Below are positions 34,516 to 44,920 of a stretch of DNA of 64,000 bases, piece by piece; positions within the stretch are counted from its first letter, which is position 1; each line of letters begins with the position of its first letter. Origin of the DNA: an uncultured Oceanobacillus sp. (lineage in GTDB: Bacteria; Bacillota; Bacilli; Bacillales; Amphibacillaceae); NCBI GenBank assembly GCA_938004015.1, contig CALKWU010000228.1:1-64000 (forward strand). The letters are read 5' to 3'. The position numbers and the translations under genes are program-made. Under the pieces are notes generated by a model, which had not been told where the DNA came from, did not search any database, and saw only the letters and a program-made list of their open reading frames with translations.

Positions 34516-35679
34516 ATGAATAAAAAAGCACTCGTTCTCATTTTGTTTTTCAGTATCATTTGGCTGCCGGGGGATGTACAAGCAGAAGAGGAAAACGATA
34601 TGACCGACCGTTTATTGGAAGAGATTTCATTTGACGGAATAGAACAGTATTGGGAACGTCTTGCTGATGACTACGGTGATTTTATTCCGGAGATGTCCCG
34701 GACGACGATTACCGACCTAATCCGGGACAATGATGGATTTTCAATCAAAGCAATTTTTACAGGTGTCCTCGACTTTTTATTCCATGAATTGATCCATCAT
34801 GGGAAATTGCTCGGAAGTTTGCTGCTGCTTACGATATTTTCGAGCATTCTGCAAACGATGCATGCAGCTTTTGAGAAAAGCACCGTCGGAAAAATCACAT
34901 ATTTCGTCGTGTTTTTAGTCCTTATTTCCATCGCATTATCAAGCTTTTTTGCAGTCGTCACCTATGCGAAAGAAACGATTGATATGATGGGCAGCTTTAT
35001 GGTCGGCTTACTCCCGCTCATCCTCGGATTGATGGCGACCTTTGGAAATGTATTCAGCTTGTCGTTTTTCCATCCGATCACCATATTTTTGATCCACTTC
35101 ATCAGCTTGTTCATAACGTTTTTCGCTTTGCCGTTACTGTCATTCGCCGCATTGCTCATCATTGTAAGCAGCATGTCGGAAAATTACAAAGTGACAAGTT
35201 TGGCAAATTTACTGCGGACGGTGGCGGTGAGCGGTTTAGGCGTGCTATTGACGATTTTTCTCGGAGTCATGTCTGTCCAAGGGGCGGCAAGTGCGATTCA
35301 AGACGGTGTCGCCATGAGGACGGCGAAATTCATCACTGGAAACTTCATTCCCGTCATCGGGAGGACATTTACGGAAGCGGCGGATACGATCCTTGCTGCA
35401 AGTTTATTGTTGAAGAATTCGATAGGAATCATCGGCCTTTTTATTATTCTTTTCATCTGTTTGTTTCCTGCCAGCAAAATCCTGATTATCGCTTTCGTCT
35501 ACAAATTGGCTGCTGCAGTTCTTGAACCAGTCGGAAAAGGCCCGATCATCGTCACATTACAAACGCTAAGCAATTATATTTTATATGTTCTCGCTTGTCT
35601 TCTCGCCGTCGCATTCATGTTTCTATTGGCGATCGTCCTCATCGTTTCAGCGACAAATTTGACGCTTCTTTTAAGGTAG
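34516..35679 (+). CDS. spoIIIAE: stage III sporulation protein AE
   Basis: 387 residues from the ATG at 34516 (AAGGAG upstream); a longer frame through spoIIIAD is rejected. A signal sequence (MNKKALVLILFFSIIWLPG, cut near VQA) precedes a short outer segment and about seven membrane helices. Family marks: GLLPLILGLMATFGNV and LLSFAALLIIVSSMSENYKV. Multi-pass core of the SpoIIIA-Q complex. Confidence 0.94.
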   Translation: MNKKALVLILFFSIIWLPGDVQAEEENDMTDRLLEEISFDGIEQYWERLADDYGDFIPEMSRTTITDLIRDNDGFSIKAIFTGVLDFLFHELIHHGKLLGSLLLLTIFSSILQTMHAAFEKSTVGKITYFVVFLVLISIALSSFFAVVTYAKETIDMMGSFMVGLLPLILGLMATFGNVFSLSFFHPITIFLIHFISLFITFFALPLLSFAALLIIVSSMSENYKVTSLANLLRTVAVSGLGVLLTIFLGVMSVQGAASAIQDGVAMRTAKFITGNFIPVIGRTFTEAADTILAASLLLKNSIGIIGLFIILFICLFPASKILIIAFVYKLAAAVLEPVGKGPIIVTLQTLSNYILYVLACLLAVAFMFLLAIVLIVSATNLTLLLR

Positions 35680-35689
35680 TGTGATCCGT

Positions 35690-36301
35690 ATGGAATTCAT
35701 ATCCGCTTGGATAACGCAAATTATCCTCTTCATTATCGTGGCGACGATCATCGATTTGATGGTTCCGGATTTGTCGATGAAAAAATATATTAAACTGGTG
35801 CTTGGCTTAGTTCTTATTCTCTTATTACTTCAGCCGATTTTTTCGTTGTTCCAGTTGGATTTTGAAGCGGCGATTGGGGATGCATACACTACGGTTTTTG
35901 AGACGGATTCCGAAATCGAACGGATGAAAAATTCCATCGAAATGCAAAAAAATGAAATAGAATCTACTTATGATGCATATATTTTAGAAGAAATGGCTGT
36001 CCAATTGAAATCCCTCACGGATGAAGCATTGCTAGAAGAATTTCAAGTGCAAATTACAGCTATCGATTTTGTATTTGAAGATGAAGAAGAAAAAACATAC
36101 GAAGGATTAGTAGAAGTAATCGTATATTTGGAGCCGTCAGTTGCCGGATACGGACAAGTGGAACCGATTGAGGAAATCATCATCGGTGCTGAAACAGAAG
36201 ATGTTGAAACGGACGATGAAGCAATCATCACTTTGTTGAGGGATACATGGGAGCTAAGGGATAAACAAATTACCGTTATTTGGGAAGGGGGGACATCTTG
36301 A
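35690..36301 (+). CDS. spoIIIAF: stage III sporulation protein AF
   Basis: 203 residues from the ATG at 35690 (MEFISAWITQ), which aligns with the B. subtilis start; a GTG nine bases earlier is the alternative. Two membrane helices (about 8-24 and 36-52), then a soluble ring-building-like domain of EscJ/PrgK type, rich in Glu. The last base of its TGA overlaps spoIIIAG. Confidence 0.9.
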   Translation: MEFISAWITQIILFIIVATIIDLMVPDLSMKKYIKLVLGLVLILLLLQPIFSLFQLDFEAAIGDAYTTVFETDSEIERMKNSIEMQKNEIESTYDAYILEEMAVQLKSLTDEALLEEFQVQITAIDFVFEDEEEKTYEGLVEVIVYLEPSVAGYGQVEPIEEIIIGAETEDVETDDEAIITLLRDTWELRDKQITVIWEGGTS

Positions 36302-36921
36302 AACGTTTTTTCGATAAGTTGCTGTCATCGGAATCTGCCGATGGAAAAACATCGGTGAAATTGCGTTACTTTATTATTTTGGGACTTGCCGGGGTTTTAC
36401 TACTGCTTCTCAGCAATCTATTTTCGGATAAGGAAGGGGAAGAACCGCCACATGAACCGGAATCGACTATCGGAGAACCGGAAACGGAGCGGCCAGAAAC
36501 AAGCGCCGATATTGTGCCTGAAATTGAGCAATTGGCGAGAAGTTATGAAAACGACTTAGTGAACATGTTGAACAAAATTAGAGGTGTGTCGGAAGCGGAA
36601 GTGTTGGTGAACTTGGAATCATCGGATGTAAAAGTGTACGAGCGTAACACCATTTCGGGAACGCAAACAACGAGTGAAGAAGATCAAAATGGCGGAACGA
36701 GAGAAGTGCAAGATCGGACGGAGGATTCGCAAATCGTCCTCGTAAGGCAAGGAGAAACGGAAAAACCGATTCTCGTGCAAACGAAACGTCCGGAAGTAAG
36801 AGGTGTTTTTGTCGTGGCAAAAGGCGCGGAACAGGCAAGTGTCAGGAGTTCAATCATAGAAGCAATATCCAGTGTCCTTGATGTTCCTTCCCATCGGATT
36901 TCTGTTCTGCCCAAAGATTAA
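36298..36921 (+). CDS. spoIIIAG: stage III sporulation protein AG
   Basis: 207 residues from a TTG at 36298, inside the spoIIIAF stop (TTGA), with GGGGGGA four bases upstream. One membrane helix (about 25-41) and an outer domain that in B. subtilis builds a 30-subunit ring of type III-secretion-like fold. Marks: LLNKIRGV-type LNKIRGVSEAEVLVNLESS and RPEVRGVFVVAKGA. A long acidic linker (36430-36520) is a visible oddity in composition only. Confidence 0.92.
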   Translation: MKRFFDKLLSSESADGKTSVKLRYFIILGLAGVLLLLLSNLFSDKEGEEPPHEPESTIGEPETERPETSADIVPEIEQLARSYENDLVNMLNKIRGVSEAEVLVNLESSDVKVYERNTISGTQTTSEEDQNGGTREVQDRTEDSQIVLVRQGETEKPILVQTKRPEVRGVFVVAKGAEQASVRSSIIEAISSVLDVPSHRISVLPKD

Positions 36922-36932
36922 GGAGGAGAAAC

Positions 36933-37484
36933 ATGTTGAAAAAACAAACGGTTTGGTTGTTGACGATGTTGAGTTTATTGATTGTATTGAGTGTTTACTA
37001 CATCATGTCGCCGAATGATAACGATTTGGCATTCAATGTGGAAGAGACTGATCAGTCGGAACCGGATGTTGTGCAAACAGACACGGATGCTGAAGACGGT
37101 CCGGAGGCAGAGGTGACGGACATTTCGAATGTGACTAGCGATGAATTGTTCACGACGATCCGGATGGAAATCCAAGATGACCGGAGTATGGAAAAATCCC
37201 GCCTCGAATCGATCGTTTCCTCCAGCTCAGCGACCATCGAAGAAAAGGATGAAGCTTTACGGGGGATTGATGAACTGGAAACGCTCGCGATGAAAGAAAA
37301 AATCATCGAACAAACGATTTTAGCCGAAGCCGAATATGAAGATGTGTTGGTGAGAAGTTCCAGTGGCGATAAGGTGCACGTCCATGTTCGCACCGACGAA
37401 TTGACAGATGAAGAAGCATTAAGGATTATGCAGTTAGTAAGAGATGAATTTGATCGGGACATCACGGTTGAAGTGAATTATTGA
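36933..37484 (+). CDS. spoIIIAH: stage III sporulation protein AH
   Basis: 183 residues; AGGAGGAG before the ATG. One N-terminal membrane helix (about 5-24), an acidic linker, then the outer domain that binds SpoIIQ from the forespore. Marks: MKEKIIEQTILAEAEYEDVL and EALRIMQLVRDEF. Last gene of the spoIIIA octet; a strong terminator follows. Confidence 0.93.
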   Translation: MLKKQTVWLLTMLSLLIVLSVYYIMSPNDNDLAFNVEETDQSEPDVVQTDTDAEDGPEAEVTDISNVTSDELFTTIRMEIQDDRSMEKSRLESIVSSSSATIEEKDEALRGIDELETLAMKEKIIEQTILAEAEYEDVLVRSSSGDKVHVHVRTDELTDEEALRIMQLVRDEFDRDITVEVNY

Positions 37485-37514
37485 AGCATCTGTAAAAAAA
37501 GATTCATACACAGT

Positions 37515-37560
37515 GACTGGGACAAAACGGTTTTTCGCAACTTTGTCCCAGTTTCTTTTT
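37515..37560 (+). terminator. terminator of the spoIIIA operon
   Basis: ACTGGGACAAA pairs with TTTGTCCCAGT around a 15-base loop, then TTCTTTTT. Confidence 0.85.
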
Positions 37561-37721
37561 ATTTCCATTATTGAGCTTGCTGCTGTAATTTTAATGGCTA
37601 TCGTCCATAACTATTGATATAATTTCAATTAGAAGAATACTACATATTTTACGTTTATCAGATTTTCCGGATGGGCACTCTGATACAAAGTTGTAAGGAG
37701 AGCTTGAATTAAGTAAAATAT

Positions 37722-37738
37722 TTAGTATCGTATACAAA
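37722..37738. promoter_or_regulatory. FapR-like operator candidate before accB
   Basis: TTAGTATCGTATACAAA, 17 bases, matches the FapR consensus TTAGTACCTRDTACTAA at 13 positions. Lies 24 bases before accB. Weak, since accBC is not a FapR target in B. subtilis as far as I know. Confidence 0.25.
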
Positions 37739-37761
37739 TCAAACAAGGGGTGCGTTAACAG

Positions 37762-38280
37762 ATGTTGAAAGTACAAGAAATCCGTGAAATCATCAAATTA
37801 ATCGATCAATCTTCTATTACAGAATTCAATTATGAATCTAATGGAACATCAGTCACATTGAAAAAAGGAAATCATGTCGTCCCTACGGCAGTGAACTCTG
37901 CACCGGCAGTGAATCCAGGCAATGCTGTACAACAAGCGCCACAATTAGAAGAAAAGCCTGAACCGGTTCCGACACAGACGAAAGAAACGGAAGAAACAAA
38001 AGAGGGGCAAGAAGAAAAACAAGAAACAAGCGTGGATTATGATTATGAAATCGTATCACCGATGGTCGGCACGTTTTATGCAGCCCCATCCCCGGAAGAC
38101 GATCCTTACGTTACAGTCGGGAGTAAAGTCGAACCGCAAACGATCGTATGCATCGTCGAAGCAATGAAACTTTTCAACGAAATCGAAGCGGAAGTGAGTG
38201 GAGAAATCGTTGAAATTCTCGTGCAAAACGAACAGTTGGTGGAATACGGTCAACCATTGTTCCGTGTGAAGAAAAAGTAA
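37762..38280 (+). CDS. accB: acetyl-CoA carboxylase biotin carboxyl carrier protein
   Basis: 172 residues; AAGGGGTG before the ATG. N-terminal helix region, a Pro/Glu-rich linker (about 48-90) and a C-terminal biotinyl domain with the biotin lysine Lys136 in [20 protein letters not shown]. It carries CO2 from AccC to the carboxyltransferase to make malonyl-CoA. Operon accB-accC-yqhY; the stop lies 13 bases before accC. Confidence 0.96.
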   Translation: MLKVQEIREIIKLIDQSSITEFNYESNGTSVTLKKGNHVVPTAVNSAPAVNPGNAVQQAPQLEEKPEPVPTQTKETEETKEGQEEKQETSVDYDYEIVSPMVGTFYAAPSPEDDPYVTVGSKVEPQTIVCIVEAMKLFNEIEAEVSGEIVEILVQNEQLVEYGQPLFRVKKK

Positions 38281-38293
38281 GGGGATGGAAGCT

Positions 38294-39652
38294 TTGATTA
38301 ATAGAGTGTTGATTGCAAACAGGGGAGAGATTGCTGTCCGGATTATCCGTGCTTGCCAAGAAATGGGGATTGAGACAGTCGCCGTTTATTCGGAAGCGGA
38401 TGTGGAGTCGCTTCATGTGCAACTGGCAGATGAAGCCTATTGCATCGGACCGGCTTCAAGCAAAGACAGTTATTTGAACTTCACAAACATCTTAAGTGTC
38501 GCAACATTGACGGATGTGGACGCCATCCATCCTGGATATGGATTTTTGGCGGAAAACGCGGATTTTGCCGAGATGTGTGAAGAGTGTAATATCACCTTTA
38601 TCGGTCCGACGCCAGAAGCGATCCAAAAAATGGGGATTAAAGATGTTGCCCGGGAAACGATGCGGAAAGCGAATGTTCCAATCGTTCCTGGGTCTGAGGG
38701 GATTGTGGAGAGTGAACAAGAAGCCATTGAAGTTGCAGAGAATATCGGTTATCCGGTAATCATCAAAGCGACTGCCGGTGGCGGTGGAAAAGGAATCCGT
38801 GTTGCAAGAAATGAAGAAGAGTTGATTAAAGGAATCCGTGTGACCCAGAAAGAGGCAGAAACGGCATTCGGCAACCCGGGAGTCTATTTGGAAAAATTCA
38901 TTGAAGATTTCCGGCATGTGGAAATTCAAGTGCTTGCCGACAACCATGGAAACGTCATCCATCTAGGAGAAAGGGATTGCACCGTCCAAAGAAGGTTACA
39001 AAAACTGATTGAGGAAACTCCTTCACCGGCGATCACCCCGGAAATCAGGGAAAAAATGGGGGAAGCCGCAATCAATGCTGCAAAAGCGGTGGATTATGTA
39101 GGTGCAGGTACAATCGAATTCATATTCGATCGGAAAACAAAGCAATTTTATTTTATGGAAATGAATACAAGAATCCAAGTGGAACATCCGGTAACGGAAA
39201 TGGTGACCGGTGTTGATTTGATTAAGGAGCAAATCAAGATCGCCAACAATGAAAAATTAAGCATGAGGCAAGAAGACATCACCTATGACGGTTGGGCAAT
39301 CGAGTGCCGAATCAATGCAGAAAATCCGTTCAACCAATTCATGCCGTCTCCAGGGAAAATCGACATGTACCTTGCCCCAGGAGGTTTAGGTATCCGTGTC
39401 GACTCTTCGGCCTACACCGGATACACCATACCGCCGTATTACGATTCAATGATCGCCAAGTTGATCGCTTATGCGCCGACGAGGGAAGAAGCGATCATGA
39501 AAATGAAACGTGCATTGGATGAATTTGTCATCGAAGGGGTCAAGACGACCATTCCTTTCCATCGACGGATCATGGAGCATGAAGTGTTTCAACGTGGAGA
39601 TTTCAATACAAACTTTTTAGAAGAACATCCAATTACAGAAAATGACTCCTAA
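38294..39652 (+). CDS. accC: acetyl-CoA carboxylase biotin carboxylase
   Basis: 452 residues from a TTG at 38294 ([17 protein letters not shown]), nine bases after AAGGGG; an ATG nine bases earlier is too close to that site. ATP-grasp enzyme that carboxylates biotin on AccB. Marks: [12 protein letters not shown], the glycine-rich ATP lid [53 protein letters not shown] and RINAENP. Complete and very similar to B. subtilis AccC. Confidence 0.96.
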   Translation: MINRVLIANRGEIAVRIIRACQEMGIETVAVYSEADVESLHVQLADEAYCIGPASSKDSYLNFTNILSVATLTDVDAIHPGYGFLAENADFAEMCEECNITFIGPTPEAIQKMGIKDVARETMRKANVPIVPGSEGIVESEQEAIEVAENIGYPVIIKATAGGGGKGIRVARNEEELIKGIRVTQKEAETAFGNPGVYLEKFIEDFRHVEIQVLADNHGNVIHLGERDCTVQRRLQKLIEETPSPAITPEIREKMGEAAINAAKAVDYVGAGTIEFIFDRKTKQFYFMEMNTRIQVEHPVTEMVTGVDLIKEQIKIANNEKLSMRQEDITYDGWAIECRINAENPFNQFMPSPGKIDMYLAPGGLGIRVDSSAYTGYTIPPYYDSMIAKLIAYAPTREEAIMKMKRALDEFVIEGVKTTIPFHRRIMEHEVFQRGDFNTNFLEEHPITENDS

Positions 39653-39675
39653 ACTTTTATAAAAGGTGTGATTGT

Positions 39676-40074
39676 ATGAGTGAAGAACGGTTATGGAATG
39701 TAAGCGATGATACTTCTTTAGGGAAAGTCGAAATCGCTCCGGAAGTCATCGAAGTGATTGCGGGAATCGCTGCGACGGAAGTGGACGGTCTCTATGCGAT
39801 GCGTGGTAACTTTGCTTCAGGGGTTATCGAACGCTTTGGAAAGCAAAGCCATAACAAAGGGGTGAAGGTGGATCTGACGGATGATGGAATCACGATTGAT
39901 TTGTACTGCATTTTGAATTTCGGTTCCTCCATCCCTAAGGTTGCCCAAGAACTTCAAACGAATATCCGGCAGAGTTTAAAAACGATGACTCAACTGGATA
40001 TCGCTGAAATCAACATCCATATTGTCGGTATTCATATGGAAGAGAATGAAGAAACGGATATAAACAAAGATTGA
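39676..40074 (+). CDS. yqhY: Asp23/Gls24 family protein (YqhY)
   Basis: 132 residues; AAAGGTGTG before the ATG. Asp23 domain with KVEIAPEVIEVIAGIAATEV, GVKVDLTDDGITIDLYCIL and a short acidic tail. In B. subtilis YqhY is tied to acetyl-CoA carboxylase activity control, and its loss causes acetate-related defects; the constant place after accC fits. Third gene of the operon, with a terminator behind. Confidence 0.92.
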   Translation: MSEERLWNVSDDTSLGKVEIAPEVIEVIAGIAATEVDGLYAMRGNFASGVIERFGKQSHNKGVKVDLTDDGITIDLYCILNFGSSIPKVAQELQTNIRQSLKTMTQLDIAEINIHIVGIHMEENEETDINKD

Positions 40075-40077
40075 ACA

Positions 40078-40114
40078 GCAAGGCCAGAGCGTAACACTTT
40101 GGCCTTCTTTTTTT
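40078..40114 (+). terminator. terminator after yqhY
   Basis: AAGGCCA(GA) pairs with (TT)TGGCCTT around a 12-base loop, then CTTTTTTTT. Confidence 0.85.
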
Positions 40115-40204
40115 CGACAGGAAGGTTTGCCTATCCCTCAGTGTGGAATTCGATTAGGGAAACATGTTATGATTTGGAGAGAACATGTAAAAAGGAGAAG
40201 CAGC

Positions 40205-40597
40205 ATGAAACGACGAGAAGCAAGAGAGAAAGCATTCCAGTTTCTCTTTCAAATAGACATCAACCCAGATGGCTCTGATCTGATGCTTCAAGAGTATTTG
40301 GCTGAAAACGATGATGATTCCTTTCTCCGGCAACTTATTGAAGGGGTGTTGGAGAAACACGAACAATTGGATCATATCATTGCTGAACATCTTGAAAATT
40401 GGACAATGGATCGTTTGCCTGCCGTGGAAAAAGCGATTTTACGTCTTTCCACTTTTGAACTGGAATATCTTGATGATATTCCGACAAACGTATCCATCAA
40501 TGAAGCCGTCATCCTCGGAAATCGCTTTGGTGAAGAAAAATCGGGAAAATTCATTAATGGCGTATTATCTAAAATTGCGGAAAAGAAAGGGGAATGA
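40205..40597 (+). CDS. nusB: transcription antitermination factor NusB
   Basis: 130 residues from the ATG at 40205 (AAAAGGAGAAG upstream). Helical NusB fold: [39 protein letters not shown] and [21 protein letters not shown]. With NusE (S10) it binds boxA in ribosomal RNA operons to prevent early termination. It overlaps folD and starts a housekeeping run of closely packed genes. Confidence 0.95.
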   Translation: MKRREAREKAFQFLFQIDINPDGSDLMLQEYLAENDDDSFLRQLIEGVLEKHEQLDHIIAEHLENWTMDRLPAVEKAILRLSTFELEYLDDIPTNVSINEAVILGNRFGEEKSGKFINGVLSKIAEKKGE

Positions 40598-40599
40598 AA

Positions 40600-41460
40600 T
40601 TGACTGCAGAAATCATTAATGGAAAAGAGTTGTCTAAACAAATCCGCCAAGACTTAGCGGATGAAACCGTCCGTTTAAAAGAAAAAGGAATCGAACCGAA
40701 GCTCGTCGTCGTCCTTGTCGGTGATAATCCTGCTTCATTATCTTATGTGAAAGGAAAAGAGAAAGCGGCTGCGGAGATTGGCATGGCTTCGGAATTGATC
40801 CGGCTCGATGCGGACACAACGGAATCGGATTTGCTCACTTTATTAGAGCGTTTAAATGAAGATGATTCTGTCCATGGAATTTTAGTCCAGTTGCCTTTAC
40901 CGGAGCAAATCGCTGAACAAAAAGTGATTGACACGATCGATCCGAAAAAAGATGTCGATGGTTTCCATCCGATTAATATCGGGAAAATGATGGCAGGCGA
41001 AGATGGATTTTTACCATGTACACCATACGGCATCATTGAAATGATCAAATCAAAAGGGATTGGTATCGAAGGGAAACACGCGGTCGTCATCGGCAGAAGC
41101 AATATCGTCGGAAAACCTGTCGGTCAATTGTTATTGAATGAAAATGCCACTGTCACCTATTGCCATTCGAGAACGGAGAATATGGCGAAATATACGAAAG
41201 AAGCGGATATTCTTGTCGTTGCCGTCGGAAAAGAACATTTCATCAATGCATCCCATATCAAAGAAGGAGCAGTCATCATCGATGTCGGCATCAATCGGAC
41301 GAAGGATGGAAAGTTGACGGGAGATGTGGATTTTGACGATGTTGTCGAGAAGGCAGGCTATATTACACCAGTGCCTGGAGGAGTCGGTCCAATGACGATA
41401 ACGATGCTTCTTGCAAATACGATTAAAGCGGCAAAAGGATTGACAAATAGTGAAGGATAA
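40600..41460 (+). CDS. folD: methylene-THF dehydrogenase / methenyl-THF cyclohydrolase
   Basis: 286 residues from a TTG at 40600 ([16 protein letters not shown], close to the MTATIIDGK start of B. subtilis); AAAGGGG lies seven bases upstream, and the ATG at 40594 is too near. Bifunctional enzyme of one-carbon metabolism. Marks: the catalytic lysine in [36 protein letters not shown] loop [14 protein letters not shown] and [11 protein letters not shown]. Confidence 0.95.
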   Translation: MTAEIINGKELSKQIRQDLADETVRLKEKGIEPKLVVVLVGDNPASLSYVKGKEKAAAEIGMASELIRLDADTTESDLLTLLERLNEDDSVHGILVQLPLPEQIAEQKVIDTIDPKKDVDGFHPINIGKMMAGEDGFLPCTPYGIIEMIKSKGIGIEGKHAVVIGRSNIVGKPVGQLLLNENATVTYCHSRTENMAKYTKEADILVVAVGKEHFINASHIKEGAVIIDVGINRTKDGKLTGDVDFDDVVEKAGYITPVPGGVGPMTITMLLANTIKAAKGLTNSEG

Positions 41461-42799
41461 ATATTTAACGGTCACCGCATTGACGAGATACATCAAGCGG
41501 AAACTCGACATGGATCATCATTTACAGGAAGTTTGGCTGCGCGGGGAAATATCGAATTTCAACCATCATAGCCGTGGTCATATGTATATGACGATCAAAG
41601 ACGAACATTCAAAAATCCAAGCTGTGATGTTTGCCGGCAACAACCGCCATTTGAAATTTTATCCGGAAAATGGCTTGAAAGTGCTTATCCAGGGAAATGT
41701 CAGTATCTATGAACCCGCCGGCCAATACCAATTGTACATTAAACAAATGGAACCGGACGGAATCGGTTCATTATTTTTAGCCTTTGAGCAATTGAAGGAA
41801 AAACTGAGACAAAAAGGTTATTTTTCATTGGAACGAAAACGACCGATCCCTAAATTCCCGCAGCGGATCGGTATCGTCACTTCACCCACTGGTGCAGCTG
41901 TCAGAGACATCATCACAACGATCAAGCGAAGATACCCGTTGGTGGAATTGGTCATCTTTCCGGCAGAAGTCCAAGGGAATCGTGGGGCACAGTCCATCGC
42001 CAAAGCGATTGAAACCGCAAATGAAGTTGGCGGGATTGATACGCTCATCGTCGGTCGGGGCGGTGGTTCCATCGAAGAATTATGGTGTTTCAATGAAGAA
42101 ATCGTCGCCACCGCGATTTACCATTCCGACATCCCTGTCATTTCAGCGGTCGGGCATGAAACCGATACAACGATCAGTGATTTTGTTGCGGATTTGCGTG
42201 CTCCAACACCGACAGGAGCGGCAGAACTTGCCGTACCGTCCCGGGATGATTTGCAAACTTATATATCCCAATTGTACCAGCGTTTGAACCGGGAAATGGA
42301 TCAATTGTTAAACAGAGAAAAAAGATATTTGGAAAGTCTTGTTAATTCCTATGCATTCCGCTATCCGCAAGAACTGTTGAAACAAAAAGAACAACAATTA
42401 GATCAACAGCTCGAAGCTCTTGACCGGATTTTGGAGTCGAAAGTCAATCATTCGAAAAATGATCTGGAAGCATTGCAGAAACGGCTCATTTTACAACATC
42501 CGGAAGAGAAGTTAATAGAGGGTCGGAAAAAATTGTCACAACTCGTTTCCCAAAACGACAGACTGATGCGTCAGCTCATGGAAAGCAAACAGCGGGATTT
42601 ACTGAACGTGTTGGATAAATTGGATTTGGTGAATCCACTTGGAATTATGAAGCGGGGTTTTGCTTTACCTTATGATGCGGAAGGAAAACTCATCAAATCT
42701 GTACGCGATGTGAAAAAAGATGATGAGATACATGTAACATTATCGGATGGCACAATCGATGTAAAAGTACTTCATGTAAAGGAGAATGCAAATGGCTGA
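41450..42799 (+). CDS. xseA: exodeoxyribonuclease VII large subunit
   Basis: 449 residues from a GTG at 41450 overlapping the end of folD by 11 bases; AAGGA lies ten bases upstream. OB-fold domain ([20 protein letters not shown]), then the nuclease core with [35 protein letters not shown] and [21 protein letters not shown], and a long coiled coil. Degrades single-stranded DNA in repair. Works with XseB, encoded next. Confidence 0.95.
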   Translation: MKDKYLTVTALTRYIKRKLDMDHHLQEVWLRGEISNFNHHSRGHMYMTIKDEHSKIQAVMFAGNNRHLKFYPENGLKVLIQGNVSIYEPAGQYQLYIKQMEPDGIGSLFLAFEQLKEKLRQKGYFSLERKRPIPKFPQRIGIVTSPTGAAVRDIITTIKRRYPLVELVIFPAEVQGNRGAQSIAKAIETANEVGGIDTLIVGRGGGSIEELWCFNEEIVATAIYHSDIPVISAVGHETDTTISDFVADLRAPTPTGAAELAVPSRDDLQTYISQLYQRLNREMDQLLNREKRYLESLVNSYAFRYPQELLKQKEQQLDQQLEALDRILESKVNHSKNDLEALQKRLILQHPEEKLIEGRKKLSQLVSQNDRLMRQLMESKQRDLLNVLDKLDLVNPLGIMKRGFALPYDAEGKLIKSVRDVKKDDEIHVTLSDGTIDVKVLHVKENANG

Positions 42800-43028
42800 G
42801 AAATATGAAAAACTATCTTTTGAAGAGGCGATGGAAAAACTGGAAAAAATCGTCGAAAAATTAGAAGGCGGGGACGTCCCTCTGGAAAAAGCAATCGAGT
42901 ATTATCAAGAAGGGATGATTTTATCGAAGCTATGCAGTGAAAAAATCAAGAATGTCCAGGATAAGATGGTGAAAATTCTAAACGAGCATGGTGAAATCAC
43001 GACATATGATTTGGAGGAGGAAGTCTGA
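42792..43028 (+). CDS. xseB: exodeoxyribonuclease VII small subunit
   Basis: 78 residues from the ATG at 42792 (AAAGGAG seven bases upstream), overlapping xseA. Helical hairpin with [20 protein letters not shown] and [13 protein letters not shown]. Several copies coat the coiled coil of XseA and control its activity. Confidence 0.95.
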   Translation: MAEKYEKLSFEEAMEKLEKIVEKLEGGDVPLEKAIEYYQEGMILSKLCSEKIKNVQDKMVKILNEHGEITTYDLEEEV

Positions 43029-43030
43029 AC

Positions 43031-43915
43031 ATGCGAGTACCGCTCGATGAATATTTAAACAATCATAAACAATTTTTGGAAAATGAAATCGAACAGCGGT
43101 TTCAAGAACTTCCGATTCCAGATCAACTTAAAGCTTCCATGCTTTATTCCCTTCAAGCCGGTGGCAAAAGAATCCGCCCGATTTTGCTTTTCGCAAGTTT
43201 TGAGGTTTTTGGAAAACATATTGAAAAAACTGTTTCCACAGCAATTGCTCTTGAAATGATCCATACATATTCGTTAATCCACGATGATTTACCGGCAATG
43301 GATGATGATGACTATCGCCGGGGTCAGTTGACCAATCATAAAAAATTTGATGAAGCGACAGCCATTCTCGCAGGGGATGCATTGCTCACGTATAGTTTTG
43401 AACTGATTGCAACTGACCCATTATTGTCTGATACAGAAAAAGTAGAAATGGTCAAGCAACTTGCGAAAGCGAGCGGCCCACTTGGAATGGTCGGCGGGCA
43501 AATCCTTGATTTGGCAGCTGAAAATCGTACAGTATCTTTGGATGAAATGGAAAAAATCCATGAATTGAAGACCGGTGAATTATTGAAATTTGCTGTCTAT
43601 GCAGGAGCATACTTAGGCAATGCAACGGAGAAGCAATTGACCCATTTGACGGAATTTGCCCACTATGTCGGGCTTATCTTCCAAGTCCAGGACGATATAC
43701 TCGATGTCACCGGCACGGATGAAGTCTTGGGTAAACCAGCAGGAAGCGACCTCGACAACAACAAAAGCACGTATCCACGTTTACTTGGTCTGGACGGAGC
43801 GATCCGTAAAAAAGAAGAATATGTTTCGGCGGCGAAACAAGCATTGGCGGCAGCAGACATCGCAGATTCGCAATTACATGCTTTGATCGATTATATAAGC
43901 AACCGGGATCATTAA
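43031..43915 (+). CDS. ispA: farnesyl diphosphate synthase (polyprenyl synthetase)
   Basis: 294 residues; GGAGGAGG before the ATG at 43031. Trans-type prenyl synthase with the first Asp-rich motif DDLPAMDDDDYRRG and the second QDDILD, both complete, plus GGKRIRPILL and KTGELL. The FARM layout (two residues between the aspartate pairs, no bulky residue just before) fits a C15 product. In B. subtilis dxs follows here; no dxs lies between this gene and tlyA. A terminator follows. Confidence 0.93.
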   Translation: MRVPLDEYLNNHKQFLENEIEQRFQELPIPDQLKASMLYSLQAGGKRIRPILLFASFEVFGKHIEKTVSTAIALEMIHTYSLIHDDLPAMDDDDYRRGQLTNHKKFDEATAILAGDALLTYSFELIATDPLLSDTEKVEMVKQLAKASGPLGMVGGQILDLAAENRTVSLDEMEKIHELKTGELLKFAVYAGAYLGNATEKQLTHLTEFAHYVGLIFQVQDDILDVTGTDEVLGKPAGSDLDNNKSTYPRLLGLDGAIRKKEEYVSAAKQALAAADIADSQLHALIDYISNRDH

Positions 43916-43918
43916 TTT

Positions 43919-43962
43919 TGAAACGAAGCTGGAGTACCCTTTCTCAAGCTTCGTTTTCTTTG
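43919..43962 (+). terminator. terminator of the nusB-ispA gene run
   Basis: AAACGAAGCT (43921-43930) pairs with AGCTTCGTTT around a 16 to 17 base loop, then TCTTTG. T-run is short. Confidence 0.65.
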
Positions 43963-44071
43963 TGTGTCAATAACTGGGAGGGGCTTCATTTTCGTCGCGG
44001 AACAAATTGATGTATAATAAATCATAAAACCGAATGAATATATACTTATAAGTAAGCAAAGGAACAGGATT

Positions 44072-44920
44072 ATGACAAAGAAACGACGTTTGGATGAATT
44101 ACTCGTTGAAAAGAAATTGGTTGAAAACACGGATAAAGCAAAGCGCCTGATTATGGCGGGATTAGTGTTTTCTGAAGAGGAACGGCTCGATAAGCCCGGA
44201 ATGAAAATTGCAGCAGATACTCCGCTTCACATTAAACAGAAAGAAACGTCCTATGTGAGCCGAGGCGGATTGAAATTGGAAAAAGCGATCCACCAATTCC
44301 AATTGGATTTGACCGATAAAATTGTCATCGATATCGGCGCATCCACCGGGGGATTCACCGATTGTGCGTTGACATACGGTGCGAAATACGTCTATGCGAT
44401 CGATGTCGGTTATAATCAGTTGGATTGGAAATTGCGGAACGATCCCCGGGTCCATGTTATGGAACGGACGAATTTCCGCTATGTGACGGAAGATATGTTG
44501 AAACAGGGAAAACCAAGATTTGCAACAATCGACGTCTCCTTCATTTCGTTACGATTGATTTTACCGGTATTGAAAAAGTTGTTGACTGAAGAAAATGATA
44601 TTATCGCTTTGGTCAAACCACAGTTCGAGGCGAAGAAAGAACAAGTTGAAACCGGGGGCATCATCACAGATGAACATGTCCATCTGGAAGTGCTCGAAAA
44701 AGTTGTCGACTTTGCGGAGAAAGAGGGTTTCAAGCTGAATGGCATCACTCATTCTCCGATTACGGGTTCTCGAGGCAATATCGAATTCCTTGCTCATTTG
44801 ACCTATCTATCCCATTCCGACCGAAAACATAAGGACTTCGATTTGAAAAACATAGTTATAGAAGCGTACCAACAATTGACGAATGGACAGGAAACGAATG
44901 GAGGTAAGAAAAATGAGTAA
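44072..44920 (+). CDS. tlyA: TlyA family RNA methyltransferase / YqxC
   Basis: 282 residues; AAAGGAA before the ATG. N-terminal S4 RNA-binding domain ([20 protein letters not shown]) and an FtsJ-like SAM-binding domain with [28 protein letters not shown] and [12 protein letters not shown]. TlyA methylates ribosomal RNA in some bacteria; also called hemolysin A from older work. The following argR starts inside this gene, so they are translationally linked, as in B. subtilis. Confidence 0.93.
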   Translation: MTKKRRLDELLVEKKLVENTDKAKRLIMAGLVFSEEERLDKPGMKIAADTPLHIKQKETSYVSRGGLKLEKAIHQFQLDLTDKIVIDIGASTGGFTDCALTYGAKYVYAIDVGYNQLDWKLRNDPRVHVMERTNFRYVTEDMLKQGKPRFATIDVSFISLRLILPVLKKLLTEENDIIALVKPQFEAKKEQVETGGIITDEHVHLEVLEKVVDFAEKEGFKLNGITHSPITGSRGNIEFLAHLTYLSHSDRKHKDFDLKNIVIEAYQQLTNGQETNGGKKNE

